From the NCBI GenBank assembly GCA_963754065.1, contig CAVWFH010000034.1, positions 186,001 through 250,000 on the forward strand: a DNA stretch of 64,000 nt, read 5' to 3'. This document shows positions 38,520 through 47,606 of the stretch, in pieces (positions within the stretch are counted from its first letter, which is position 1; each line of letters starts with the position of its first letter). This stretch comes from JALORV01 sp963754065 (GTDB taxonomy: Bacteria > Pseudomonadota > Gammaproteobacteria > Burkholderiales > Burkholderiaceae_F). A program made the translations under genes and the position numbers. The notes below the pieces were generated by a model that was not told the DNA's origin, did not search any database, and was given only the letters and a program-made list of their open reading frames with translations.

Positions 38520-39731
38520 TCAGTGTGTCTGCAACTTGCGCCGGACGATCTGCCAGGCGACGAGTCCGATACACATCATGGCGAACGACGCCGCGGCCAG
38601 GCCCAGTGTCGAATGCATCACCGCCGGCGCGAGCGCACCAGCCACCAGGGCATTGGCCACGCTGCCGACGACGGCCTGCAGCGACGAGGCCAGCCCGCGT
38701 CGTTCCGGGACCAGGTCGAGCACCAGGATCGTGACCACCGGCACCATCAGCGACCAGCCGAAGGCGAAGAGTCCGATCAGAGGCAGCGCCCACCAGGCCT
38801 GCGCGGTGAAGAGTGCATTGGCGAGCACGTTCACGATCGACACGACCACCATGACCGTGAAGCCATAGCGGATCTGCCTGCGCGGCCGGATGCGACCTGC
38901 GAGCCGACCCGAGAGCCACGCGCCGCCCATGATGCCGCCGATGGTCAGGCAGAAGAACCAGAAGAACTGAGTCGGCGCCAGGCCCAGCAGTTCACCAAGG
39001 AAGGCCGGAGCAGACAGCACGTAGAGAAACATTCCATTGAACGGTATGCCGCTCGCAAGCGCCAGCAGCATGAAGTTGCGATGCCCGAGCAGCTGCGCAT
39101 AGCCGCGGAAGAGGTTGCGCACATTGAACGGTTGGACGTCCCTCTTGTGCAGGGTTTCGGGCAACACACGCCAGTTCGCCAGCCACAGCGCCAGCCCCAC
39201 GCCCGCGAGCAGCCAGAAGATCGAGCGCCAGCCGATGTTGACGTAGAGGAGTCCTCCGATCAGCGGCGCGACCGCGGGGGCAACGCCAAAGAAGATCGTC
39301 ACCTGCGACATCACGCGCTGCGCCTGCGCCGGCGGGAACATGTCGCGAATGATCGCGCGCGACACCACGATGCCCGCGCCTGTCGCCAGCCCTTGCATCG
39401 CACGGAACAGCACCAGCTGGCCGATGGTCTGCGAGAGCGCGCAACCGACCGAAGCCACAGTGAAAGCAGCCACGCCCCACAGCACGACCGGCCGCCGGCC
39501 GTAGGCATCGGCCAGCGCGCCGTGGAAGAGATTCATCGCGGCAAAGCCGAAGAGATAGGCCGACAGCGTCTGCTGCATCTGCAGTGCCGTGGCGTCGAGC
39601 GATGTGCGAATCGTCGCGAAGGCCGGCAGGTAGGTGTCGATCGCGAACGGCCCAAGCATGCCGAGGCAGGCGAGCAGCAGCGATAAGGCCCAGGCAGGCG
39701 CCTTCCAGAGGTGGGCGGACTCGGGCTTCAC
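38520..39731 (-). CDS. MFS drug-resistance transporter, Bcr/CflA type
   Basis: Inner-membrane efflux protein of 403 residues with twelve predicted helices. MFS motif A is seen as GALADAYGRRPVVLWG after helix 2, and the DHA1-type motif near helix 5 as GVAPAVAPLIGG. The N-terminus GPFAIDTYLPAF is the Bcr/CflA hallmark. Substrates cannot be predicted. It is 82 bp downstream of the FAD oxidoreductase and 73 bp upstream of ald on the same strand. Confidence 0.9.
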   Translation of the reverse strand: MKPESAHLWKAPAWALSLLLACLGMLGPFAIDTYLPAFATIRTSLDATALQMQQTLSAYLFGFAAMNLFHGALADAYGRRPVVLWGVAAFTVASVGCALSQTIGQLVLFRAMQGLATGAGIVVSRAIIRDMFPPAQAQRVMSQVTIFFGVAPAVAPLIGGLLYVNIGWRSIFWLLAGVGLALWLANWRVLPETLHKRDVQPFNVRNLFRGYAQLLGHRNFMLLALASGIPFNGMFLYVLSAPAFLGELLGLAPTQFFWFFCLTIGGIMGGAWLSGRLAGRIRPRRQIRYGFTVMVVVSIVNVLANALFTAQAWWALPLIGLFAFGWSLMVPVVTILVLDLVPERRGLASSLQAVVGSVANALVAGALAPAVMHSTLGLAAASFAMMCIGLVAWQIVRRKLQTH

Positions 39732-39813
39732 CGCGCGTGGAAGCGGGGCGCCGTGGCCACGACGGTGGGTGCCGCCGTCGGCGGCCCGGACCTCGCCGCG
39801 CGGCGATGCGGAT

Positions 39814-42351
39814 TCAAGCCCGTGTCGCCGTCGAATCGAGCGGCGCCCTCAGTGCAACCTGTGCGGAGTAACGCTCGCCGGCGAGGTCGATCGTGAAGGA
39901 GCCCGACTCGATCCAAGCCTTGTCTGCCGGGCCTTGTGCGTTGGAGACGATACCGAGCGCGACGGGTTTGCCGACCGTGTGCCCGAAGGCGGCCGATGTG
40001 ACGGAGCCGACCGGCACGTTGTTGCGCAGGACGAGTTCACCACCCCAGAGGTTGGTGTGAGGCGCGTCGACGACCAGCGACACGATGCGGCGCGCGACGG
40101 CGCCGGCACCGCCGGCATCCCTGAGCGCCTGCAGCGCGCGCCTGCCGCGGAACTCTGCGGGCTTGTCGAGACTGACCGCAAAGGCAAGTCCGGCTTCGAA
40201 GGGATTGATGTCCGGCGTCAGCTCGCGGCCCCATGCCCGGTAGCCCTTTTCGAGCCGCAGCGAATCGATCGCGTAGTAGCCGGCGTTCATTGACCCGAGC
40301 GCGAGGCCAAGATCACGCCCCGCTGCCATCAGCCGTTCATGCACGCCGACGGCGAACTCGACCGGGGTGTAGAGCTCCCAGCCGAGTTCGCCCACATAGG
40401 TCAGTCGCGTGGCGCGCACCGTCGCATATCCGAGGTCGATCTGCTGCGAGGTGCCGAAGGGAAACGCGGCATTCGAAAGGTCGGCTGTGGAGACACGCTG
40501 CAGCAGTTCGCGGGAACGCGGTCCCATCACCGCCAGCATCGCCAGCATCGGCGTGATGTCGGTCACCTGGACGTGCACCGGTGCCGGCAATGTGCCGATA
40601 GCGCGCCGGATCACGTCGAGATCGCGCACCGCCTGTGCGCTGCCGGTGACGATCAGGTACTCGTCATGTTCGAGACAGGTGATCGTGAAGTCGCTCTCAT
40701 AGCCGCCACGCTCGTTGAGCATGCCCGTATAGACCGTCCGGCCCGGTTCGCGCGGGACATCGTTCGCAGCCAGCCATTGCAGCACGGTGTGTGCGTCGCG
40801 ACCCTGCACGAGCAGTTTCGCGAACGAACTCATGTCGAACACGGCCACCGCTTCGCGACAGGCACGGTGTTCGGCGGCGACCCACGGATGCCAGTTCTGG
40901 TGACCCCAGCCGTATTCGATGCGTGCCTGCGCGGGCGACGGCGCAAAGAAATTGGCGCGCTCCCAGCCCATCTTCGAACCGAAGCACGCGCCGGCGTCGC
41001 GCAACTGCGCAAAGAGCGGCGAGCGCCGGAACGGGCGCGCCGATTCCAGTTCACGGTTGGGCCACGGCATCTTGTAGTGCATGCCGAGTACCTCGGCGAT
41101 GCGATCCGGCAACCAGGTTTCGTTCGCGTTGAAGCTCGCGAAGCGGCGGCTGTCGACCGGCCAGAGGTCCATGGCGGGCTCACCCTGCATGATCCATTCG
41201 GCCAGCGCCTTGCCGGCTCCGCCGGCCGAGGCGATCCCCATCGAGTTGAAGCCGCAGCCGACGTAGAGGTTGTCGATGCCCGGCGCCGGCCCGAGGATGA
41301 AGTTGTTGTCCGCGGTGAACGACTCGGGGCCGTTGTAGAACTGCTTGACCTGCGCCTTCTCGAGTGCCGGCACGCGGATCATCGCGTTGTCGAGCAGGAT
41401 CTGGAATGCGTCCCAGTTGTCCGGCAGCAGCTGGAACTCGAAGTTTTCGGGAATGCCGCCGCGATGCCGCGCGCTCTGCAGCCACGGCGTTGCTTCCGGC
41501 TCAAAGCCGCCCATCAGCAGGCCGCCGACCTCTTCCTTGAAGTAGATGTAGCCGTCCGGATCACGCATCACCGGCAGGTCGCGGTGCACGCCGGGGACCA
41601 CGTCGGTGACGATGTAGTAGTGCTCGCAGGAAAAAAGCGGCACTGCCACGCCGAGTTGGCGGCCGAGCGCGCGCGACCACTGGCCGCCGCACAGCACGAC
41701 GATGTCGGCGGCAATGCGGCCGGATTCGCCGGCCTTGTTGCTCCACTCCAGATGCGAAATACGCTTGCCCAGCCCGACCTGCGTCGCGGCGCCGGTAACA
41801 CGCACGCCTTCGCAGATGCGCACGCCGCGGTTGCGCGCACCCTTGGCGAGTGCGAGCGTCAGGTCAGCTGGATTCGCCTTGCCATCGCCCGGCAGCCAGA
41901 CGGCGCCCTGGAGATCGCCGGTTTCCATGATCGGATACAGCGCGCCCGCTTCGCTGGGCGAGAGGATGTCGCAGCTGACCCCGTAGGCCTGCGCGACCGC
42001 CGCCGTGCGCTTCAGTTGCACCATGCGGTCGGGCGTGCGTGCCACCGCCAGCGAGCCGCACTGCTTCCAGCCGGTCGCGAGCCCCGTTTCGCCCTCGAGT
42101 CGTGCGTACAGGTCGGTCGAGTAGCGAATCAGCCGCGTCATGCTCTCGTGCGTGCGCAACTGACCGACCAGCCCCGCCGCGTGCCACGTCGTCCCCGACG
42201 TCAGGCGACCCTGTTCGAGAAGAACGACATCGGTTTCGCCGAACGAACTCAGGTGGTACGCGACCGAGCAGCCCATGATCCCGCCGCCAATCACAACGAT
42301 CCGCGCCGCCTGCGGCGGCCGCACCTGAGTCGTCAGTGCCTCGTCTGCCAC
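39814..42351 (-). CDS. FAD-dependent oxidoreductase with GcvT domain (dimethylglycine/sarcosine dehydrogenase family)
   Basis: Large two-part enzyme of 845 residues. The N-terminal FAD domain has VVIGGGIMGCSVAYHL (19-34) and TSGTTWHAAGLV; His57 is at the position where sarcosine and dimethylglycine dehydrogenases bind FAD covalently. An FAO_M linker (about 375-430) leads to an aminomethyltransferase (GcvT) domain (about 435-725) and its C-terminal barrel (to 845), which uses tetrahydrofolate to capture one-carbon units. The family oxidises N-methylated or secondary amines. The gene follows an aldehyde dehydrogenase after 146 bp rich in hairpins. The exact substrate is not decidable from sequence. 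Confidence 0.88.
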   Translation of the reverse strand: MADEALTTQVRPPQAARIVVIGGGIMGCSVAYHLSSFGETDVVLLEQGRLTSGTTWHAAGLVGQLRTHESMTRLIRYSTDLYARLEGETGLATGWKQCGSLAVARTPDRMVQLKRTAAVAQAYGVSCDILSPSEAGALYPIMETGDLQGAVWLPGDGKANPADLTLALAKGARNRGVRICEGVRVTGAATQVGLGKRISHLEWSNKAGESGRIAADIVVLCGGQWSRALGRQLGVAVPLFSCEHYYIVTDVVPGVHRDLPVMRDPDGYIYFKEEVGGLLMGGFEPEATPWLQSARHRGGIPENFEFQLLPDNWDAFQILLDNAMIRVPALEKAQVKQFYNGPESFTADNNFILGPAPGIDNLYVGCGFNSMGIASAGGAGKALAEWIMQGEPAMDLWPVDSRRFASFNANETWLPDRIAEVLGMHYKMPWPNRELESARPFRRSPLFAQLRDAGACFGSKMGWERANFFAPSPAQARIEYGWGHQNWHPWVAAEHRACREAVAVFDMSSFAKLLVQGRDAHTVLQWLAANDVPREPGRTVYTGMLNERGGYESDFTITCLEHDEYLIVTGSAQAVRDLDVIRRAIGTLPAPVHVQVTDITPMLAMLAVMGPRSRELLQRVSTADLSNAAFPFGTSQQIDLGYATVRATRLTYVGELGWELYTPVEFAVGVHERLMAAGRDLGLALGSMNAGYYAIDSLRLEKGYRAWGRELTPDINPFEAGLAFAVSLDKPAEFRGRRALQALRDAGGAGAVARRIVSLVVDAPHTNLWGGELVLRNNVPVGSVTSAAFGHTVGKPVALGIVSNAQGPADKAWIESGSFTIDLAGERYSAQVALRAPLDSTATRA

Positions 42352-42433
42352 TCGTGTCTCCCCGGTTGTTCTTGATGTTGTGCCGGGGCGAGCGCCCGGC
42401 CGCTCCGTAGCGAGCCCTTCAAATCAGTCTTGA

Positions 42434-42501
42434 GCGGCCGCTGCGCGGCCGTATCCGTAAGCGATGCACGTGCGACCCGCAGGGTCGCGTACATCGCTTA
42501 C
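42434..42501. repeat. Two adjacent inverted repeats after the aldehyde dehydrogenase gene
   Basis: The outer repeat GTAAGCGATG (42457-42466) pairs with CATCGCTTAC (42492-42501) and encloses a nested pair GCGACCC/GGGTCGC; it overlaps the aldehyde dehydrogenase stop codon. Next to it CGGCCG-N5-CGGCCG (42435-42451) can form a second hairpin. No T tract follows on the minus strand, so this may be a terminator or an extragenic palindrome family. Confidence 0.6.
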
Positions 42502-43865
42502 GCACTACGTAGGTGCCACGCCTTCAGCCGCGTGAAAGTCTCGATGCCGTAGGTCGAGAGCGTCAGCCCGATACCCGAGTGGCCAACACCACTCCACGGC
42601 AGGCGCGGACTGACACGATCGCAGCAATTCCAGTAGACCGAGCCGGCGTGTACCTGTGCCAGGATGCAGCGGGCCCGCGCCTCGTCCTGTGTGTAAACCC
42701 CGGCCGTCAGGCCGTACTCGGTGTGGTTCATCAGCCGGACCGCTTCGTCGTCATCGGACACCTTCTGGATGCCGATGATCGGGCCGAAGCTCTCCTCGCG
42801 CATCAGGTCCATGGAGTGATCGACGCGACTGAGCACCGTCGGCGCGAACCAGTTGCCCGGTCCCGCAAGTCGCTTTCCGCCCAGCAGCAGCGTCGCTCCC
42901 TTCGCGGTCGCGTCGGCGACCTGACGCTCGAGCACATCCAGTTGCGGTGCACGTGTCAGCGGGCCGATGTAGGCGGCCTCGTCGGTCGGGTCGCTGACCA
43001 TGAAGCCGCGCACCTCATTGACGAAGGCGTCGACAAAGGCATCGTGGATCGACGCGTGTACGTAGATGCGCTCGACCGAACAGCAGCTTTGTCCGGTGTT
43101 GTACATCGCGCCATCGGCGAGCGAGGCCGCCGCGGCTGCGATGTCGACGTCTTCGCAGACGTAGGTCGGATCCTTGCCGCCCAGTTCGAGCTGTAGCTTG
43201 ATCATGCGCGGTCCGATGGTCTGCGCGATCTTCGCGCCCGTGGCATGCGAGCCGGTGAAGAACACGCCGTCGACCGGCTGCACCAGCAGGGCCGAACCCA
43301 CGGCGCCTCCTCCGACCAGCACCTTGAACGCGTCCTGGGGGACGCCCGAGATGTGCAGCAGCTTGCCGATCTCGAGTCCGGTCAGCGTGGCGTATTCGGA
43401 GGGCTTGTAAAGCACCGTGTTGCCGGCGATCAGCGCGGGAACGAAGACATTGGCGCCGACGAAGTACGGATAGTTCCACGCGGAAATGTTCGCGACCACG
43501 CCCAGGGGTTCGTGCGTGATCTCCTCGCGCATGCCGCTGTCGTCAAAGACCTGTCGTGGAGCCAGCGTGCGTTCCGACTCGGCCAGGAAGAAGTCGATGC
43601 GGCCGAGGACGCCATTGATTTCGTTGCGCGACTGCCGGAGCGGCTTGCCCACTTCCGAGGTCAGGATCGAGGCGAGTCGGTCGAGATCGCGCACCAGTTC
43701 GCCGCGAAAGCGGCGAATCACCTCGACTCGGGCCGACAGCGGCTGCGCGGCCCAGTCAGTTTGCGCGATGCGCGCGCTTCGGTAGGCAGAGGCGACCGCG
43801 TCGGCCGAGTCGTCGGAGAGTTCGGCGATGACGCGGCCGTTCGCGGGATTGATGACGGTCAGCAT
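42498..43865 (-). CDS. Aldehyde dehydrogenase family protein
   Basis: NAD(P)-dependent aldehyde dehydrogenase of 455 residues. Catalytic Cys261 is in MYNTGQSCCSVERI, Glu227 in LQLELGGKD and Asn131 in ISAWNYPYF. The protein resembles succinate-semialdehyde/aminoaldehyde-type dehydrogenases but the substrate cannot be fixed. It overlaps the gamma-glutamyl hydrolase gene by 7 bp, and together with the iron alcohol dehydrogenase and binding protein forms one minus-strand operon, suggesting oxidation of an aldehyde made from an amine. Confidence 0.9.
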   Translation of the reverse strand: MLTVINPANGRVIAELSDDSADAVASAYRSARIAQTDWAAQPLSARVEVIRRFRGELVRDLDRLASILTSEVGKPLRQSRNEINGVLGRIDFFLAESERTLAPRQVFDDSGMREEITHEPLGVVANISAWNYPYFVGANVFVPALIAGNTVLYKPSEYATLTGLEIGKLLHISGVPQDAFKVLVGGGAVGSALLVQPVDGVFFTGSHATGAKIAQTIGPRMIKLQLELGGKDPTYVCEDVDIAAAAASLADGAMYNTGQSCCSVERIYVHASIHDAFVDAFVNEVRGFMVSDPTDEAAYIGPLTRAPQLDVLERQVADATAKGATLLLGGKRLAGPGNWFAPTVLSRVDHSMDLMREESFGPIIGIQKVSDDDEAVRLMNHTEYGLTAGVYTQDEARARCILAQVHAGSVYWNCCDRVSPRLPWSGVGHSGIGLTLSTYGIETFTRLKAWHLRSA

Positions 43866-44695
43866 GTCGACGTGATGAGGCGCCGCGCGCTGCGCGTTGC
43901 GGCAATGAAGTCATTGAGCAGGGGGTCGCCGGACAGCAACGATGAATTGGTCCAGTCGTGGAACTCCGGATGCCACTGCACTGCCGCGACATAGGACTGG
44001 ATCGTGCCTCGCGAACTGTCGTAGCGGATTGCCTCGATCACGCCGTCGTTCGGGCAGCGTGCTTCGACGCTGAAGAACGGCGCCAGTTCGCGGATGCCCT
44101 GGTGATGCACGCTGTTGACCACGAAGTGAGGAAGTGGCCGGTCCGGAGCCTTGAACCCTGGATGGGGATACAGCTCCGCCAGCCGCGTGCCCGGCACGAA
44201 CTCGATCGTGTGGAAGTTCTGGTCGTAGAGCTTTGCGTTGCGGTGTTCGATGGCGCCCGGGAGCTGGGTCTGGATATCCTGGTAGAGCGTTCCGCCGAAC
44301 GCAACGTTGATCACCTGCAGGCCGCGGCAGATGCCGAGCACCGGCTTACCCGCATCGACGAAAGCGCGCAGCAGCGCGATCTCGTACTCGTCGCGGATGC
44401 GATCGCCGCTCCACTGCGGTCGCAGCGGTTCCTCGCCATAGCTGCCCGGCCACATGTCGGAACCGCCTTCGAGCACGAGTCCGTCGAGCAGATCCGCATA
44501 GTCAGCGAGCGAGACATCGCCACGCTGCGTCGGCCCCTCGGGCGACGGGATCACGAGCGCCAGCGCGCCGGACGACTGCACCCAGTGCACGATCGACTGC
44601 TCGACGTACTGCAGTGTCTTGCCGGTGAAGATCGGTCGCGACGGATCGGCATGGAAGAAGCATGCCGAGATGCCGATGGTCGGTCGCGGACTCAT
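43859..44695 (-). CDS. Gamma-glutamyl-gamma-aminobutyrate hydrolase family protein (PuuD-like)
   Basis: Class I glutamine-amidotransferase fold, 278 residues. The nucleophile Cys is in LGICRGLQVINV, preceded by GLVLEGGSDMWPGSYG; the His and Glu of the triad are in VQWHPEFHD. PuuD relatives remove a gamma-glutamyl group from amine-derived intermediates such as gamma-glutamyl-GABA. It lies between an aldehyde dehydrogenase and an iron alcohol dehydrogenase, with 4-7 bp overlaps on both sides. A glutamine-synthetase-like ligase that could add the glutamyl group is 11.4 kb away. Confidence 0.88.
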   Translation of the reverse strand: MSPRPTIGISACFFHADPSRPIFTGKTLQYVEQSIVHWVQSSGALALVIPSPEGPTQRGDVSLADYADLLDGLVLEGGSDMWPGSYGEEPLRPQWSGDRIRDEYEIALLRAFVDAGKPVLGICRGLQVINVAFGGTLYQDIQTQLPGAIEHRNAKLYDQNFHTIEFVPGTRLAELYPHPGFKAPDRPLPHFVVNSVHHQGIRELAPFFSVEARCPNDGVIEAIRYDSSRGTIQSYVAAVQWHPEFHDWTNSSLLSGDPLLNDFIAATRSARRLITSTC

Positions 44696-45828
44696 TCGAA
44701 GGCCTGCTCGAAGAAGCGCCCGAAGTCAGCGGCAGTGCACGGCCGCGGATTGGTCTGGTGGCAGACGTCCTTGACCGCGAGATCGACCAGTCGCGGGAAT
44801 TGCTCGCGCTTCACGCCGACAGAGCCCAGCGATGGCTTGATGCCGATCTCGCGTTTCAGTCGTGCGAGCCACGGCACGAAGTCGTCCGCCGAACCGAGTC
44901 CGGCGACATGCGACAGCTCCGCGAACTTGGCCGGCACCGCTTCAGCGTTGAAGCGCATCACCGGTTCGAGCATCAGCGCGTTGGCCAGTCCATGGTGCAG
45001 GTCGCACACGGCACCGAGCGCGTGCGCGCACGAGTGCACGGCACCGAGGTCCTTCTGGAACGCGATCGCCCCCATCATCGAGGCCATCATCATGTCGGCC
45101 CGCGCCTGCAGATTGCCGCCGTCGCGTACCGCAACCGGCAGCGCGCGTGCGGCGATACGCACGCCCTCAAGCGCAATGCCGTCGCACAGCGGGTGATATG
45201 CCGGTGACAGGTAGCTCTCGATGTTGTGGGTCAGCGCATCGATGCCGGTGGCGGCGGTCACCGCCGGGGGCAGCCCGAGCGTGAGTTCTGGATCGGCAAA
45301 GACTTCGCGCGCCAGCAGCTTCGACGAGAAGATCACCCGCTTCACGTGCGTGTCGTCCTCGCTGACGACGCTCGATCGTCCGACCTCCGAGCCGGTGCCG
45401 CTGGTAGTCGGCAGCGCGAAAAACGGCGGCAGCGGGTTCGACAGCGGTCGCACCTGCGGGTGGTCCCACGCGTATTCAATGATGTCGCCTTCGTGGACCG
45501 CCATGGCCGCCACCACCTTGGCGACATCGAGCGCGGCGCCGCCGCCGAAGCCGATCACACAGTCAGCGCGGTGTGCCTTGTAGGCAACTACGCCCTCCGT
45601 GACTTGTGAAGCGGTCGGGTTGCCGTGTACGCCCGAGTAAACGCCGGTCTGAAGTTCCGTTTCCAGGTGGTGCATGAACTCGGCCAGCACCGGCAGCGCT
45701 GCCAGTCCGCGGTCGGTCACGACCAGCGGTCGCCGCAGGCCGAGCTCGCGCAGGTGCACGCCGACCAGCTTGCGCGCGCCGGGTCCGAAGTGGATCGTGG
45801 TCGGGAAGGCAAAGCGAGTGATGGTCAT
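44692..45828 (-). CDS. Iron-containing alcohol dehydrogenase
   Basis: Group III metal-dependent alcohol dehydrogenase of 378 residues. NAD-binding GFGGGAALDVAKVV and FALPTTSGTGSEV are present. Metal ligands are the Asp in GIDALTHNIESYLS with its following His, and two His in AVHSCAHALGAVCDLHHGLAN. ATG 45828 gives MTITRFAFPT; the longer frame from 45903 runs into the preceding gene and was rejected. It overlaps the hydrolase gene by 4 bp and follows the binding-protein gene by 19 bp. The alcohol substrate is unknown. Confidence 0.9.
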   Translation of the reverse strand: MTITRFAFPTTIHFGPGARKLVGVHLRELGLRRPLVVTDRGLAALPVLAEFMHHLETELQTGVYSGVHGNPTASQVTEGVVAYKAHRADCVIGFGGGAALDVAKVVAAMAVHEGDIIEYAWDHPQVRPLSNPLPPFFALPTTSGTGSEVGRSSVVSEDDTHVKRVIFSSKLLAREVFADPELTLGLPPAVTAATGIDALTHNIESYLSPAYHPLCDGIALEGVRIAARALPVAVRDGGNLQARADMMMASMMGAIAFQKDLGAVHSCAHALGAVCDLHHGLANALMLEPVMRFNAEAVPAKFAELSHVAGLGSADDFVPWLARLKREIGIKPSLGSVGVKREQFPRLVDLAVKDVCHQTNPRPCTAADFGRFFEQAFE

Positions 45829-45847
45829 GAAATAGTGACGATGCGGT

Positions 45848-47476
45848 TCAGTTGATGCGCACCCAGCGTAGTTCGAGCACGTCGTTCGGCCACTGCGTGA
45901 CACTGACGGCCGGCCGCATCACCCAGGCGAGCGTGCGGCGATACAGCGGAATCAGCGGCAGGTCGTCGTGCATCAGGCGCAGCGCGTCGCCCACCATACG
46001 GCGACGCGTCGCGAGATCGGGCTCCACACGGATGCCGTCGATTAGCTCATCCAGCTTCGGGTTCGAATAGCGGCCGCCGTTGAACTGGCCGCTGCCGGCA
46101 CCGTCATGCGTGCGCACGATCGAGTTCATCGACGCCCACGGGTCGCCGCCCGGTGTCCAGCCGAATTCGAAGAAGCTCGCCGTTGCCTGCGTCAGCTTGG
46201 GAAAGAAGGTCGCACTCGGCGAAGGCTGGAAGGTCACGCGAATTCCCACCTGCGCCAGCATCGCGGCGATCGCCTGGCAGACGGCGGCCCGGTAGGTGAC
46301 GTTGACGCAATCGAGCGTCACCGCGAATCCCTCGGGATAGCCGGCCTGCTTCAGCGCGGCGCGCGCGGCGGCCGGATCGAAGGGCAGACGTTTCTCGACG
46401 TCGGGCACGTAGCCGTCGACCAGCTTCGACAGGTGCGCACCGGTAGGCACGGCCTGCCCGCGCAGTACCTTCTGGATGATCAGGTTGATGTCGATCGCCT
46501 GCGCAATCGCCCGCCGCACGCGCAGATCCTTGAACGGGTTGCCGCGCGCCTCGCCGAACTGCAGTTCAGTGCGGGCCTGGTCGAAGCCCAGGTACTGCGT
46601 ACCGATGTCGGTCGTCTCGACCAGCTTCAGAGATTTGTCCGCCTTCAATCGCGCGACGTCCTGGAACGGCGGATCGATCACGAAGTCGACCTGGCCCGAC
46701 GCCAGCGCGGCAAGTCGTGTCGCGTCCGACTGGATCACCACGTACGTGGCTTCCTGCACGTTGCCGGTGTCTTTCGCGGACCCACCCCACCATTCCGGGT
46801 TGCGCACCAGCACGGCACGCTGGTCCGGGTCGTAACTCTTCAGGCGGTACGGGCCGGTGCCGTTGGTGTTGCGGACGGCGAAGGTTTCCTGCTTGCCGTT
46901 GTAGTCCTGCGGCAGCACGACACCGTGCTTCTCCGCCCATGCCTTGCTCATGATCGCAATCAGCCACATCTTCTCCGGCAGGACCGCGTCAGGCGCTGCC
47001 AGCACGATGTCGACGGTCAATGTGTCGACCTTGCGCGCGCCGGTGACGCCGCGCAGCTGGAACGCGCGCTGCGACGTCTTGGCCAATGAGCGCTCGATGG
47101 AGAAGACCACGTCGTCGGCGGTCAGCGGAGTGCCGTCGTGGAACCGGACGTTGGAACGCAGCTTGAAGCGCCAGGTCTTCGGATCGAGAGCCTGCCACGA
47201 GACCGCGAGCGCAGGCTCGAGCCTGAAGTCGCGGTCGCGGTTGACCAGGCCCTCGTAAATCTGCGTGACGATGCGCGTCTGGTACAGCAGTGCCAGCGAA
47301 TGGGGATCGAGCGAGTTGGGATCGAAGGCGCTGGCGATCCGAACGGACTGGGCCGCGGCGGGTGCCGGCCACGCCACCACCAGGACGCAACAGGCCAGCA
47401 CGGAGCAGGCCAGTGCCCGCAGCAGGCGAGTCGCGCGGGCGGTGCGCACAGGCAACATGGGCAACGTTCGTGTCAT
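45848..47476 (-). CDS. ABC transporter substrate-binding protein, family 5 (peptide/opine type)
   Basis: Periplasmic binding protein of 542 residues with a signal peptide (about 1-43, cleavage near AAA-QSV). SBP_bac_5 features include PNSLDPHSLALLYQTRIVTQ, RSNVRFHDGTPLTADDVVFS and the C-terminal FPKLTQATASFFEFGWTPGG. No permease or ATPase genes accompany it, so it must work with components encoded elsewhere. It is the first gene of the minus-strand operon leading to the alcohol and aldehyde dehydrogenases, and is divergent from an AraC regulator. Confidence 0.9.
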   Translation of the reverse strand: MTRTLPMLPVRTARATRLLRALACSVLACCVLVVAWPAPAAAQSVRIASAFDPNSLDPHSLALLYQTRIVTQIYEGLVNRDRDFRLEPALAVSWQALDPKTWRFKLRSNVRFHDGTPLTADDVVFSIERSLAKTSQRAFQLRGVTGARKVDTLTVDIVLAAPDAVLPEKMWLIAIMSKAWAEKHGVVLPQDYNGKQETFAVRNTNGTGPYRLKSYDPDQRAVLVRNPEWWGGSAKDTGNVQEATYVVIQSDATRLAALASGQVDFVIDPPFQDVARLKADKSLKLVETTDIGTQYLGFDQARTELQFGEARGNPFKDLRVRRAIAQAIDINLIIQKVLRGQAVPTGAHLSKLVDGYVPDVEKRLPFDPAAARAALKQAGYPEGFAVTLDCVNVTYRAAVCQAIAAMLAQVGIRVTFQPSPSATFFPKLTQATASFFEFGWTPGGDPWASMNSIVRTHDGAGSGQFNGGRYSNPKLDELIDGIRVEPDLATRRRMVGDALRLMHDDLPLIPLYRRTLAWVMRPAVSVTQWPNDVLELRWVRIN

Positions 47477-47606
47477 CGGCGGGAGGCACTATAGGACAAG
47501 TGCGGTTCGGCGCTGGTGAAACCCCGGCGGCTGGTCATTCCGGCGGGGCTGCAATATCCTGCATCTGACGCAGTGCAGCGACTATGCTGGCACCGACGAG
47601 CAGCGA

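Noticed and set aside
38418..39686. A 422-codon plus-strand open frame
   Set aside because: Antisense to the Bcr/CflA transporter, rich in Arg/His/Gln and without hydrophobic or domain structure.
40339..42375. A 678-codon open frame on the plus strand
   Set aside because: It lies entirely opposite the FAD-GcvT oxidoreductase, has no family features, and its length is a by-product of high GC content.
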